Position numbers and translations under genes: made by a program. Below, piece by piece: positions 1-12,043 of a stretch of DNA of 64,000 bases. Positions within the stretch are counted from its first letter, which is position 1. Each line of letters opens with the position of its first letter. The notes under the pieces were generated by a model that did not search any database, was not told where the DNA came from, and worked only from the letters and a program-made list of their open reading frames with translations. The stretch comes from Adiantum capillus-veneris (taxonomy: Eukaryota > Streptophyta > Polypodiopsida > Polypodiales > Pteridaceae): the NCBI GenBank assembly GCA_014529385.2, contig CM043962.1:129146074-129210073 (forward strand). Reading direction: 5' to 3'.

Positions 1-470
1 TCCACAAATTTGACTACAAGTCCAAGTCTAGCAAGTGCGAATACAGACAAGAGATTCTTCTTGATGCCAGGTACATAAAGTGCATCAACAAGTGTAAAGG
101 AACTGCCATTAGCAGCAGTGAGCACAATCTTTCCAACTCCCTGAATTGGATAAGAGGCGTTGTTGGCACAAGTGACTGAATTCCCATGAGGGATAGACTC
201 AAGAGAGGTAAACAATTCACGATGTGAGGTAGTGTGCTTTGTAGCACCATTGTCGAAATACCACACATGTGAATCTACAGCAACTGACAAGCATGCATCA
301 TGGACATCAGGATTGTAAGTGCACTCTACGCTAAACACCCATTCTGCATCAACATCAGCATTACAGTCTCCTTTCACAGAAGACTCAACAATGGCTGCAT
401 TTGTAGTGGAACCAACATTTGCAGTGGAACCACCCTCTTTCTTCTTAGCCTCTTTGGCCTTCAACTTAGG
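1..470 (-). pseudogene. Copia protease region, runs off the left edge
   Basis: Minus-strand continuation of the Copia polyprotein after the zinc knuckle. The translation contains WYFDNGATKH near 235-268, the active-site region of a Copia aspartic protease (family form WxxDSGAxxH), followed by a typical core ending in LVDALYVPGIKKNLLS. The residue after the catalytic Asp is Asn instead of Ser or Thr. The reading frame is shared with the zinc knuckle but not with the upstream gag, so the element is frameshifted. Integrase, RT and the 3' LTR must lie left of the window. Confidence 0.82.
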
Positions 471-1357
471 ACACGACTTGATCAAGTGATCATTGGCTTT
501 ACAATAATGGCAACGCATCTTCTTTTTGCCCTTATCACCAGAATTTCCATACGAAGTGCTGCCAGCAGAAGCATTAGGAACATAATTTTTTCCACTCGCA
601 GCAGAACCATAAGAAGTGCCTGCATTACTGTTACCACCCTTTCTTTGAGAAGCAATAAAAGCCTGTTCAACTGCACGTTGCCTAGTTCTGTTTTTTCTGG
701 AAAGTGACCTTGCAACAGCAATGTACATAATGCATCAAACTTGACAACTTCAGGATTTCCTTGGGTCATCAGTCTCCAAGTACTAGCAAAAGTCTAGTAG
801 GAATCTGGTAAGGCATCAAGAACAGTCTGCACAAGGGAACTGTCTGAAATAACTTCACCTGCAGAAATAAGTTGCTCATTGATATCCTTGAAACTAGCAA
901 GGAAAGTGTCCATATCATCTTCCTCATGCATAATCTTCGACTCCAGCTCTTTACGCAGCAAAGAAATTTTAGCCTCATTGCGGCTTGCATAAAGACCTGC
1001 TAGAATATCCCAAGCTTATTTTGCAGATTTTGCTGAACGGATGTGAGGAACAATAGTGCGCTTCACAGAAAACGCAATCAATGCATGAGCCTGCACATCC
1101 TTAACATCCCAACGAGGTTTTTCTGCAGTAGGCAAAACAAATCTAACAGCTGCAATCCTTGCAGCAAGACCTGCAACATCCTCAACATCGCCTACATCCT
1201 CAGAACCAGGACGTACATCAATGCCCTGCACAATGTTCTAGACACCCTTTGACACAAGAACATGTTGCATCATATAAGCCCACATAGGGTAGTTGTCCCC
1301 ATCCAACCTGTCCTTAGTAGCAAACATCTTGAACACATCTGTGTTGTTGTCAGCCAT
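470..1357 (-). pseudogene. gag: Copia gag with CCHC zinc knuckle
   Basis: Capsid-type gag of a Ty1/Copia retrotransposon on the minus strand. I place the start at the ATG at 1357, about 350 bp after the primer-binding site; the protein opens MADNNTDVFKMFATKD and continues with the LDGDNYPMWAYMM signature of plant Copia gag. In-frame stops follow GV (about 1235), SAK (about 1016) and DSY (about 795). A frameshift near 690 moves to the frame that carries CHYCKANDHLIKSC (about 473-514), a CX2CX4HX4C knuckle. With several stops and a frameshift it cannot make a full product. Family assignment is secure from gag, knuckle, protease and primer site together. Confidence 0.85.
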
Positions 1358-1705
1358 GGTAAATGCTGCACCTGATGTGAAAACTGCCCGAAAATAGGAG
1401 AAACGGAGCGGGAACAACCTGTGCTATATAGCACGAACCGTAGAAGACTATAAGGCACATGTTATGCAGAAAATGGCACTGACAGAAATTTTGCACAGAA
1501 TGAAGAAATAGCCTGTGCAGTACTACTTGTAGTGGAAACGGAGGCTGAAATGAGCCCAAATCAAAATTCTGAGGAGACCAAGCTCTTCGAGCTTTCCCAA
1601 ATTTTTTGTCGACCTACGAACGCTTGCCAAAGCTCACTGAAATCGGAGAAAGTGAGCAGGCGTGTGCTGGAGCAGCTGGCGACTAAGCCCGGGAGGACGT
1701 GACAT

Positions 1706-1717
1706 GCTCTGATACCA
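1706..1717 (-). other. Copia primer-binding site
   Basis: Minus-strand TGGTATCAGAGC lies two bases after the LTR end. This is the standard initiator-methionine tRNA primer site of plant Copia elements, and it fixes the orientation and the inner LTR boundary. Confidence 0.92.
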
Positions 1718-1719
1718 AT

Positions 1720-1946
1720 TGTTGGAATTAGGGTTGCAGAGAAACACACACAGCTTAGAGAAGACGAAGGAAGCTCAAGGCACACAATAGAGAGTGTGTT
1801 ACTTAGTGTGCAATGGAAAGATAGATAGCCCTAGAGTGATGGGCGTATGTACAATGCTCGGGGGAAAAAACCTCCTAAAGAGGGAAAAAATGCCATGGCG
1901 GTCCTAGTGTGTTCACACACATCACTACCACATGTATATGGTAACA
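1720..1946 (-). mobile_element. 5' LTR of minus-strand Copia element (227 bp)
   Basis: The minus-strand LTR begins TGTTACCATATACATG at 1946 and ends CCTAATTCCAACA at 1720, with TGTT/AACA inverted ends and the primer-binding site directly inside. The sequence on its right side (from 1947) matches the interior of the Gypsy LTR at 29437 and onward, so this Copia copy landed inside an older Gypsy LTR. The far LTR and the target duplication lie outside the window. Confidence 0.9.
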
Positions 1947-2103
1947 GGTTCTGAGTGGGAAATAGAGAATAATAGGTTAGATTACACTTCAAGAATCATT
2001 ACTAGCACAATGACAAGGCTTTAAAAAAAAAGGATTGAATACAACGAAGTGTGACGTGTAATCGGGTTTTTAGGTGATAGTCCATTGTATCCACGTCCAA
2101 ACA
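1947..2103 (-). mobile_element. Gypsy copy A, 3' LTR fragment
   Basis: This is the 5' portion of the 3' LTR of a minus-strand Gypsy element, starting TGTTTGG at 2103. It aligns with 29437-29590 and, less completely, with 47590-47709. The rest of the LTR is displaced by the Copia insertion at 1946/1947. Confidence 0.82.
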
Positions 2104-2116
2104 TTCCCCCCTTCCT
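2104..2116 (-). other. Polypurine tract of Gypsy copy A
   Basis: Minus-strand AGGAAGGGGGGAA directly precedes the 3' LTR. This is the expected primer site for plus-strand DNA synthesis. Confidence 0.85.
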
Positions 2117-2189
2117 ATTCATTGCATGTCCTCATGCAACTGCATTTCTGGCTGGCCAATGACTGTAGTCTTAAGTAGTCAGTCATTGT

Positions 2190-5100
2190 TTTCTCTAGTG
2201 TCCCTATGAGTCGCTTGAATTTCTCTACCCGTGCTTCAATCTTGATCTTTGTTGCCAACTCTCTGAATGGGTTATTGCTGAGAGTGCTCTAATATGCAAT
2301 ATGCCGAGCATGAAACTCCTTGGTCATAGGATTGAATATGGAGGAGTCAATTAAAAAAAATCCGGTCATGAATGCCTCCTCGAAGGTTTGCATGTCGTGT
2401 GAGGGCAAAAACATGACTCTCGCATATAATCCCATGATGATGTTTCTATTGGGAACTTCAGTTTTAAGATTCCAGCATAAGCCTCTGAAGTGCAATCATT
2501 TCGTGCCCCGGATTCTTCACCACTTCATCAGGTGTAATCATGAGAAAGGCAATTGATTCCAACACCTTGAGTTCATATTGTAGATATGAACTTGTGTGAA
2601 GGATCACTTACTTTCGATATCCACTGCTAAATTTCATTTTTGGCAGTTTAAGAGATTGGTGTATTGGCTGAATCTTCAAACTCAAGCATTGCTATTTCTG
2701 GGCTTGTACTGGGCACCTTTGTATGTTGAGTTTCCAATGTCACATGTCCTTGTCCTATTGTGTGAGAGACTTCTACAGGGACTGGCTGGGCTTGCATCAT
2801 GTTTATGATCTGAACTTTTATGGTTGAAATGTCATGCGATATGTCGCGCATGGAGCATCCATGTTCTCCTTTCCTTTGGAAAGCTATTTCTGTAGCTGTT
2901 CAATCTCCTCATCTTTAGCTTTTTGTATAGCTCGATGCCCTGTTGTTAGGATTTTTCTATCGTTCTGTTCTTGAGCTAGCATAGTCTTTTAATCTTGTAT
3001 TTCTTATGTCAGTGAAGTTGGTTTAGTTGATGTACTCGTTGAGGTGGGCATCTCTTGCAAGGCTAAGATTTGTGTAAGAGTCTTGCTTACCAACGTATAC
3101 GACTCTCCAAGTTTCTTGTTTTGATGCTTCTCTTTGGCCAATTCTTCCTCTAGTCACTGCTGCTCTACCTGGAAGGTAGTATTTATTTCATTGAATGCTT
3201 TAACTTCGTTGTTGTAAGCAACATTCTTTCGTTCTCTCTACAGCTCTAACTAGAGTTGTATTTGAACTGTTCAATCTAACTCCTCAATCTAGTGTTGCAG
3301 CTCCAGATTGTCTTTGGCTGCTTTGGTTGCCTCTTTCTTGGTGTCTTCCAGCTCCAATTTGTGCAGGTTGTAGAGGGATCTTTGACATTGAAATTGGAGC
3401 TTTATTTGTTCCAAATGTGTATATATGTCAAAGGACCTGATCAGTTGTGCCCCTTCATCTACCATAGCTTGCGAATGAGGTGACCTTGGATTTTGTTGTT
3501 TCCCTTGAGCTTGGTCAGAAGTGCCATCCTCTATTGTCTTTGTTTCTTCCGTTATCTTTGCTTGTTCATGTTGTGCTTCATGATCAGATGGAGTCATGGT
3601 GAGCTTTGGGATTGCGGCCTCTTCCTCTTAAATTGTTTGTTTTGTTGGCAGCACTTTGTCCATTGTTTGTTCAAGTATGTTCATAGTGTGATCCTTCTGT
3701 TCCTTTTCAACCTTTGGATCAGCTGACTCTTGAGTAGGGGAAGGTACGTTTGCGTTGGTGATGGCGTGTTTTCTCTAATCCACCTTCCTCCTCTTGATTG
3801 TTTCCTTTGTTAGTTTTGTCCGTCTCCTCTGTCTTAGTAGACTCGTCAGATGATTCAAGATCATTGACGTGTAGGCATTTTGCTTCTTCTCTTTCCCTTT
3901 GTTCCATCTTGCGTTTAAGCTTGTTTTTGAATCCGTTTCCGCATATCGCTAACTATATTCAAAGATTTCGCTGCCTTGGTGATGGCATGTTTTCGATATG
4001 ACTTTCAAATGTGTCTAATCCACCTTCCTCCTCTTGATTTTTTGCTTTGTTAGTTTTGTCCGTCTCCTCTGCCTTAGTAGATTTGTCAGATGATTCAAGA
4101 TCATTGATGTGTGGGCGTTTTTTTTATTCTCTTTCCCTTTGTTTCATCTTGTGTTTAAGCTTGTCCTGAATCCATTGCCACATATCACTGACAATATTCA
4201 GATATTTCGCTGCATCTTTTCTTCTTTGTTGTTTGATTCTTTCTAGAGCTTTAACCTTCCTGTGTTTCAAAGGCATGTCGTCTTTGTCCTCTCTTTCGTT
4301 TTTTGCTTCCGTTCCAAGGCTTCTTTTTTCCTTATGCCTTTGTTGGCGGAGTCTTTCCCTTTGTGCTTGAGCCTCTTCCATAGTTCTCCATGCTTGTGTA
4401 ATGGGAATTGCTTCTGTAGCCCTGGTTGATCTTACGTTTATTCTTGTTGTTTGTCTAATTGTAAACTTGTTTTCTTTTCCTTCCCCTGAAGATTGATACT
4501 CTAAGGGAGTTTCTCTATCCTTTGATTTAGCTTCATCATTGGGCGCGGCATATCTGATTTTGTTTTCTCACTCTGTCAGAGTCATGTTTTTTTGAGATTT
4601 CCCCCGATTTGCTTTGTCTTTGATAGTAATTTTGTAGATGGTCCTGCCTCCGGCTTCACCGCTCTTTTGGATTTATGAATTAGATCCGACTGTGCTTCTC
4701 TAGGTTATAATTCATCAATCATGCCTAAGGCTTCGTAGGCAATTCTGGTCAGCATTGGGCCAACATTCATATATGATTTTCTTTTATGACTCCCTTTGAT
4801 GTTTGGTTCCACTAAAGTGTCAAGGATGTAATTTCCAAAGTCGCAGCTGACCACCCTTTTTCTGCTAGCCCCATTGCCATGACCAGTTTCATATGCAAGA
4901 TTGGTTCCGTGTATCGTAGTGGCTTTTGCACTCTGAAGTGTTGTGATATTGTTTGTAGAGGCAGCTCCGTCTCAGAGTAGATCAGATCTTGATAGGTCAA
5001 TTTGTGTCCCCTCTGCTTCATGAATGCCTTGTCATTATCTATGGCTTTGGTTTTGCGCAATAGATTGTGGGTTCCATGCTGCAAGTGAAGAGCTTTGTTG

Positions 5101-5480
5101 ATGATTTTGTGGTGATTTTTACTTTGACGGTAGCCCCATCTTTATTTGGTAGAGTTGCTTCCCCATTGTATTGAATGGAGATGATTAGTTCATGGGCTCT
5201 GTTCTCCATGGTGGTAATCTCAAGAAGCTGTCCAACTGTAGACATCTGGCCCCTTCTAGTACTTTGGATTTTTGGTGTATCGTCCACAATTCCTTTGGAA
5301 ATAAGGTGGTCTTGACTATCATTCCATCTGCCGCTTGGAATTCCCAAAGAAAATGTTTGCGGGTATTGATTCTAGTTCCTATTCTGTGATGTAAGCTTTC
5401 TCATTTGATGAGATATCAATGATCTCGTAAGGTGCCACCTCCCACTCTTTTTGTGCTTTCCTGCGGGGCATTCTGAGGCC
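2190..5480 (-). pseudogene. Gypsy copy A: large coiled-coil accessory ORF, decayed
   Basis: A minus-strand coding remnant broken by many stops and shifts, best followed in pieces at 5347-5039, 5084-4812, 4381-4124, 3907-3719, 3597-3289, 2851-2648 and 2495-2289. The N-terminal part carries phrases such as VDDTPKIQS and YNGEATLPNKDGATVKVKI, and LTYQDLIYSETELPLQ. The middle is strongly charged (RERLRQQRHKEKRS) and includes an 80-codon tandem repeat. The C-terminal half is coiled-coil-like (LYNLHKLELEDTKKEATKAA). I do not recognise the family. I see no signal peptide or membrane segment, so there is no support for an envelope protein. It lies downstream of pol, between an internal and a terminal polypurine tract. 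A colinear copy is at 29700-34760. Confidence 0.6.
3775..4170 (-). repeat. 240-bp tandem duplication inside the coiled-coil ORF
   Basis: The segment beginning ctaatccaccttcctcctct at 3775 recurs at 4015, exactly 240 bp away (80 codons, frame-preserving). The copy at 32641/32880 has the same duplication with a 239-bp offset. It therefore predates the split of the two elements and encoded a repeated acidic stretch with LESSDES. Confidence 0.75.
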
Positions 5481-5886
5481 AGTTTCAAGTTGATTTTAGA
5501 GTTAGGCAATGAGCTGTCAAGAAATGGAAAAACGCAAACTTTGATCATAAAATGAGAAATAAGCATAACACTCCAAATTTGACCAAACTTCACCAGTGCA
5601 TCTAGGGCAACTATAGTCACAAGGACAACTGATCGCAAATGAACTTTGGCTCTGAGGTCCATGGATCACAATCCATGTTGGAACACATTTTGATGATTTG
5701 ATCATACCACATGGTTGGGCACATTAAGGTGATGTTTTGGTCCAAAAATTTTGGGGTTTAGATCATTGTTTAAGATTTTAGGCCAAACTTTGAAAATTTG
5801 ATAGATTTGGAGAATTTGAGCCCTTTGGTTGGGATTTCGAGATCCAAATGACTTGGTTCTTCAGGGCTAGATTTTGTAGAGTATTT
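5481..5886 (-). other. Gypsy copy A internal leader, left part
   Basis: Non-coding sequence colinear with 34600-35021 of copy B. It contains one palindrome of the ACATGGATC...GATCCATGT family at 5659-5678. It ends in the ATTT (5883-5886) duplicated by the DNA transposon. Confidence 0.75.
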
Positions 5887-5908
5887 GGGTGAAAGCATGT
5901 ATAGGTGG
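5887..5908 (+). repeat. Left terminal inverted repeat
   Basis: 22 bp beginning GGGTGAAAGCATG and ending ATAGGTGG. It is the exact reverse complement of 18156-18177. Similarity stops within a few bases further in. Confidence 0.95.
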
Positions 5909-6060
5909 CCTGGAAAGTAATGTCAAGGACATTGCTTTTTTGCGCTTAAAAGTGGGTGTTTTAAAAGTGCTTCAAATCTCAAAAAGAATATCACTCTCCT
6001 AAGGTACGTCAATTAAGTCTCCTAATGTAACTTACCACAATTAATGAGACTAAATGTAAT

Positions 6061-6502
6061 TTACTGTTGAACACTGGGCCGCTTCTTTCCTGCTTCAACC
6101 TGTCTGAGCTTTCTTTGTCTCTGAGATCTCTCTTGGAGCTCTATCTAGATCCTCTCTGTCTCTCTCTCACAGAGCTCTTGCTGAGCTTTCTGTATCGCTC
6201 CCCCCCCCCCCCCCCCCCCCCCCCCCTCTCTCTCTCTTTCTCTCTCTAAGCATGGCTCCTCTTGTGTCTGAGCTCACACTCATCTCTCTCTCTCTGAGCA
6301 CTCTTTATCTCTCTCTCACGAACTCTATCTCTATAGGTTCCTCTTCTACTTGATGATTCTTGAGGTATGTAAATACTTATTATGATTTCTTAGTATCTTG
6401 CTAATTAGTGCAAGAAGTGCCATGTATTAATTAAAAGTATAGCGTGTAGTTATGATTTGTATTGTATTTCTTGTAGAGCAATCCTTTGAAAGTACTGCAA
6501 CA
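6061..6502 (+). promoter_or_regulatory. Pyrimidine-rich 5' region and possible 5'-UTR intron of the transposase
   Basis: A CT-rich stretch includes 27 consecutive C (6200-6226) followed by CT repeats to about 6248. A plausible untranslated intron follows: donor GAG|GTATGT at 6365 and acceptor TTTCTTGTAG ending at 6476, 26 bp before the predicted ATG. The opposite end of the element has a similar CT-rich stretch in front of the convergent gene. No clear TATA box was seen. Confidence 0.4.
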
Positions 6503-9500
6503 ATGAAGCACAGTGAAGAACTCTCTATCAGCTCATCGTCATTGAGTAGAGAAGCTCAACTTCAGCGCAGAAAATTAATGAGGGAATATTAGGCTGCTCA
6601 GAAACGAAAGCAACATCAGGCAACGGTCAACTTTGTGACGGAAAGCAATACAGGGGAGATGGATGAAAGAAAGAAACGAAGGATATGTCAATCTATGGTA
6701 CAACACTTTGATACCTTAACAGTGGGAATGGATGCAAGTGGTAGGAAGGAAATCTTTGATGAACTTCTTCAACATCCTTGCTTCCTTACTATGCAGAGTA
6801 AATCCAAAGAGTTGGAAGCAATTATGCTGAGAAACATCCGCAACCCTTTGAATCATGTGAAGGTCCCAAGATCTTCAGACGAGTTTTTTGTGAAGAAATC
6901 AGCAATGATGATGTTGGTGAATGGTGGAAGCAAGGAGCAAAACACTGACATGAGCATACCGCAAGCTGCCAAGCTTATGGGGATCCACAAAAGAAACTTA
7001 TATTCAGCCAAACATCACTTAATAGTGTCAAGTGAATCCGATGGTTCGTTCCCTGCATCTGCGTGTCATAGAGATGATGCACGGAGAACTCACATCACTC
7101 AAACTGTTAAAGACATAGTCTTTCAATTTTGGACGGATGAGACGAGGGTGTCCCCCAACAAGAAAGATGTTTGCAGTAAGAGACTAGCTAGATGTTCATA
7201 TGTAAAGCATCCAATCCACCTTCTTGAGGAGCCTCAGGTAATTGATATATTTTTTTAGCACTTTTTATTGGTGCTACAACTCATATTCCTACTACAACAT
7301 TATGTTTCTATAGCACTTTTTATTGGTGCTACAACTCATTACTGCCATAACATTATGTTTCTATACTTCTTGTTATTAGTGCTACAGCTTGTTTTGGTGT
7401 TTTGCACCACTTTCTAGTGGTGCTGCAACATTAAAAAGTGGTGAAACATTACTATACTGGTCTCTAATTGAATCTGAACCACTTCTAAAATTTGATCAAT
7501 AGTTCTAAATGTTTTTGAAGCACTTTTACTTGTGTTTCCACACCAGTTTTTAGTGTCTTTGAACCAGTTTTTAATGTTTTGCAGCAAGTTTTAATGTTTA
7601 AGAAACAGTTTTTACTAAAAATGCACCAACGCTTCACCGTAAACCCTACAAAGTGGTTTTCACCCACTAAAAAGTCTTGTTTACCCAATGCTAACAGACG
7701 TGTTTTACAAACTCGTAGGGGTGTTACAGGTGCAAACGTTTTTGGTGGTGCAGCTCACTTTTTCCAAGTGATGTAGCAGCTTTTAGTCATGGTGCAACAG
7801 TTATAGTAGTGCCATAGACTTTTAACTGCTGCTGCACGAATGGTGCCCACCACCTTATGCTGGTAACCAAAACCATATTAGTGGAGTTTGAACACATTTT
7901 GTTAGTAAACACTTACAAGTGCTGTCACACCACAATGAAGCGGTGGACACAACACTTACAAGTATAAAAACCACTTTCACGTGGTGTCTGACCGCATTCA
8001 TGTGGTGAGAAGCCACTTTCATGTGCTAAGTCACTACGTCAGTCCATCACTCCATGCAAGTGGTGAGGCACCACTCCCAAGTGGTGTGACACCACTTTCA
8101 AGTAGTAACTAAAACCTTATCACTGCAATCAAGCGGAAAGTTCCCGCTTTCAAGTGGTTAGACACCGCATTCAAGTGACAAGAAAACGCGTTAAAGTGGT
8201 GACTGCCCACTTTGAACTAGTTTCTCACCACTCTCAAGTGGTAATCAAGTGGTGAGACACCACTTTCATGTGCAAAGTACTACGTTAGTCATCACTCCAT
8301 GCAAGTGGTGAGACACCACTCCCAAGTGGTGAGACACCACTTTCAAGTGGTCAAACACCGCATTCCAATGACTTGAATCCGCGTTCAAGTGGTGACTGCC
8401 CACTTTGAACTAGTTTCTCACCATTCTCAAGTGGTCATCAAGTGGTGAGATACCACTTTCAAGTGATAGCTTAAACCTGGTCACTGCAATCAAGCGGCAA
8501 GCTCCCGCTTTCAAGTGGCCAGACACCGCATTCAAGTGACCAAAATCAGCGTTCAAGTGGTGACTGCCCACTTTGAAGTAGTTTCTCACTAATTTCAAGT
8601 GGTCATCAAGTGGTGAGACACCACTTTCATGTGCTAAGTCACTACGTCAGTCATCACTCCATGCAAGTGATGAGGCACCACTCCCAAGTGACAAAACACC
8701 ACTTTCAAGTGGTATCTAAAACCTTGTCACTGCAATCAAGCGGCAAGTTCCCGCTTTCAAGTGGCCAGAAACCGCATTCAAGTGACCAGAATCCGCATTC
8801 AAGTGGTTACTGCCCACTTTGAAGTAGTTGGTCACCACTCTCAAGTGGTCATGAAGCACTTTTCACAAGAGCTCCTCCACTTCCAAGTTGTGTTGGACCA
8901 CTATCTAGTTCTGATGCTGGTATGTCGCCTAGTATTTTGTCCCTCCCAGCTACTTTTTAAGTGCTAGATTTTAATTGGTGACTGGCCACTTTGAACTAGT
9001 TGCTCACCACTCTAAAGTGGTCATCAAACACTTTTCACAAGAGCTCCTCCACTTTCAAGTTGTATTGGACTACTATCTAGTGCTAATGCTGGTCTATCGC
9101 CTAGTATTTTGTCCCTCCCAGCTACTTTTTAAGTGCTAGTTCTGAACTTCCCCAGAACTTTCATGTCCTTACTCACCACTTTTTAATCGTTTCCCACCAT
9201 ATTCAAGCAGTGCACACCATTTTTTATTGGCGGTTCATCACCGTCAAGTGGTTTGAATTCACTTTTACGTCGTGCCAAACCACTTTTTAGTTACGCTGAA
9301 TGCGGTTTCTCACCACTATTAAGTTGTCCTCACACAACCTCTTAATATTCTACCTTTTTGTATGGTTACTAGTTTCTACACTAATTTGTATTTGTGGTGC
9401 ATTATTTTCACAGGTAAAACAATACTACTGAATGTATCATTACTAGTTTTTAGTGGTGCACACCAGTTTTTAGTGATATAGAATCACTTTTTAATGTTTT

Positions 9501-11448
9501 GAAACAATTTAACCAGTTTTGAATGCTAAGTTTATTTTTAACATTTGTATACATGTATATTGCAGGTGGAGCTTTATTTAAGATTCAAGACAAAGTATGC
9601 AGATATTCAGATTTCGCAACGTTGCTTCGAGTCTATGAAACCGTTCTTTGTCCGAAAATTGAGGGATCGCTACACCTACTGTTGTATTGTGCATGTACAA
9701 ATGATTTTCCTTAAAGAGGCAGTAAATCACATGCGGACTCGAAGTTTTGATCTTCATGGTTCTTGCTGCATGTGCAGCTACCCTATATGCCTTCATCATG
9801 ATGAAGTTGTCAACCATGGATGTCTTGCATACAAAAATGCAAGCATGAGCACCACTTCACTGTTGGAGTCTATACTCTGCCCTATACTTGCAGAACATAG
9901 TTTCCATAGCTACCAATGCTTAATGGGAACATGCAATGCATGCGGTGTAGGTAATATTCAGATCTGTCCAAGAGAAGAAGTTGAGCAGAGTAAGCAAGTA
10001 TCTGTGAAGTTTTTGAAAATATAGTGGGTGCCACTGGATTAAACAATGAAGCTAGAAAGAGCACTGTGAAAGACATTGTCCACAAGAAAATGCTGCCTAG
10101 AGAACTTTTGCGAGTGTACCAAGACCACTTGAAGAAGTATGTCACTCACAATTTTATATTTAGGTGGCAAGCACAACAGTTCAAGGACTGCATTTCTTTG
10201 TTTTCAGATGATGTGGTTGTCTCCGTCATTGACTTTTCAGAGAACTACTCCTTCAAGGAGCAAAATGAGATCCAGTAAATGCATTGGTACACTAAGCAGG
10301 TCACTATCTTTGTCCCGATTTCTTATTTCCGCATCACATCAGGTGCAATAAAGAAGACCATGCACTTTTTTATCTCAGATGATAAACAACATGACACCTT
10401 ATTTGTGCAGCATGCTTTTCTCTTACATGCTCAATGGTGGAGAGATCAAGGGCTAAGCTTTAAAAAACATTGGGTTTGGTCAGATGGCGCAGCTTCACAA
10501 TTTAAAGCAAAGCGACCGTTTTACTTTGTTGCTAGATATTGGAACCTTACTGGCATGGAAATGAATTGGAATTTTTTTTGCTCAGGACATGGAAAGGGGG
10601 AACATGATGGGACTGGGGCTGTCATTAAAAGGGCTCTAACTCATGAGCAATTGAAGCAAAATAGCGTGCGGTTGACTTGTGCAATTGAAGTTGTCTCTTT
10701 TTTGAGAATGCATCTCAGTACTGGAGCAACTACTATGTATGACAAGCAAAAGATGGAGGTCAGTAGGGTGTTCTGGGAGGTCAAGCTAGGCGATGTTCAA
10801 TGATCCTATCAATGGGACTGCAAACCATTGAAGGGCTCAAGAGAAATGCACTGTGTGAATGGGTATTCTGAGAAGAACACTTGTGCATTGCAATCAAAAC
10901 GGTTGTCATGCTTTTGTTTTCCTTGCAGGCTTGGCCATCGGAGAAAGTGTATGAACAGATCACATGTGGAGACGTGGCAATATCACACTTTGGAGCCACT
11001 TGCTAATGATTCCCAGTCATACGGAGACTCAGACGATGAGGAGTTCCATGGTGCCACTTATGCAGGTCATTATGACTCCTTAAGCGATGCTCTCACACCT
11101 GGAGACAATTTTGCTGTCACTTCTGAAGAGAATAATGAGGAGGCTGTTGACTTCTACATTTTGAAGTGTGTAGTAGCTAAGGGCCTAACAACTAATGAGC
11201 AAATTGATGCATGGGGCAACAAGATAGAGAAGCATACTTATATGGTCACGGGCCATTGGTATAAATCCCTACAAGCAAACTTGTATGAGCTGTGGGATAA
11301 CAAGCCAATAGTTTTCATATATTCCCACTTGATAAGGGCAATAAAGTTCCCTATGGAGCCTGTAGTGCTCGATGGCATAGGAGAAGTGTTTGAACTTTCC
11401 AATGAAAACCATGAGGCAATATACAATAGCATGCCCTTTGAATTGTAA
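6503..11448 (+). pseudogene. Sola-type DDD transposase, two coding exons, decayed
   Basis: Catalyses cut-and-paste movement of the element. Exon 1 is 6503-7237 (MKHSEELSISSS...), with an in-frame TAG at 6590. The intron is 7238-9565 (CAG|GTAATT ... TATTGCAG, phase 0). Exon 2 starts VELYLRFKTKYADIQ at 9566 and runs to TAA after PFEL. Expected catalytic Asp residues are all present: VIDFSENYSF (10231-10233), WSDGAASQFK (10483-10485) and GKGEHDGTG (10606-10608). Cys-rich segments flank the core: GSCCMCSYPIC before it, and FCFPCRLGHRRKC after it. Damage: a frameshift near 9990-10008, TAA at 10276-10278 between EIQ and MHW, and TGA at 10801-10803 between GDVQ and SYQWD (likely CGA to TGA). The undamaged length would be about 870 residues. 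Superfamily is from remembered family motifs plus the 4-bp duplication. Confidence 0.85.
7238..9565 (+). repeat. Transposase intron packed with ACCACTT/AAGTGGT inverted repeats
   Basis: No coding potential. Dozens of short, near-palindromic units of the form ACCACTTTCAAGTGGT occur in a mosaic. Larger tandem units are visible: the phrase CCACTTTCATGTGC starts at about 8013, 8260 and 8621, and a second module (cactcaaagtggtcat... followed by cacttttcacaagagctcct) repeats with a period near 173 bp at about 8829 and 9002. The same core motif fills the other non-coding parts of the element and I did not notice it in the surrounding sequence. Confidence 0.8.
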
Positions 11449-12043
11449 ATCAAATCTGATTTTATATCATCTAGTGAAAGATTGAACAAGATGGAATTGG
11501 TGTAAACGTATGATGGAATTGACATGTTGGTTTTTGAGAATGCTTCACCACTCCCCCCACCTCCCCTCAAACATCACCACTAAAAAGTGTTGCAGTTTCA
11601 GAAAAACTCAATAAAAATTTACCACTTTTTAGTGGTACTAAAGTGGTTTAGCCCCACTAAAAAGTGTTGCAGTTTCAGAAAAACTCAATAAAAATTTACC
11701 ACTTTTTAGTGGTACTAAAGTGGTTTAGCACTACTAAAAAGTGGTTTAGCCCCACTAAAAAGTGGTTAAGAATGCTTCACCACTCCCCCCAAAAATCACC
11801 ATTAAATGGTGTTGCAGTTCCATAAAAACTGTTGCAATAACATAATAAAAATTTAACCACATTTTAGGGGTTTAGCACCACTAAAAAGTGGTTCTGAGAC
11901 ATTCAGAAGTGTAGAGACATGTATAGTGCAGAGATAGTAAAGTGCCAGAACTTCTGTATATTACAACAATTATCCAGAAACGTCTACATATCCACCAAGA
12001 ATGTACAATATATAACGTTTCTAGCACTTCCGGATGTACAATC
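11449..12043. repeat. Intergenic spacer between convergent genes, AGTGGT-rich
   Basis: The spacer between the transposase stop and the stop of the phosphatase-like gene. It holds a 77-bp tandem duplication (11581 and 11658) with TACCACTTTTTAGTGGTA palindromes and further ACCACTAAAAAGTGGT units near 11720 and 11880. No gene is seen. Confidence 0.75.

Noticed and set aside
7980-8860. Regularly repeated short palindromes resembling a CRISPR array
   Set aside because: The sequence is eukaryotic, spacing is irregular, the spacers are themselves repeated, and no cas-like gene is present.
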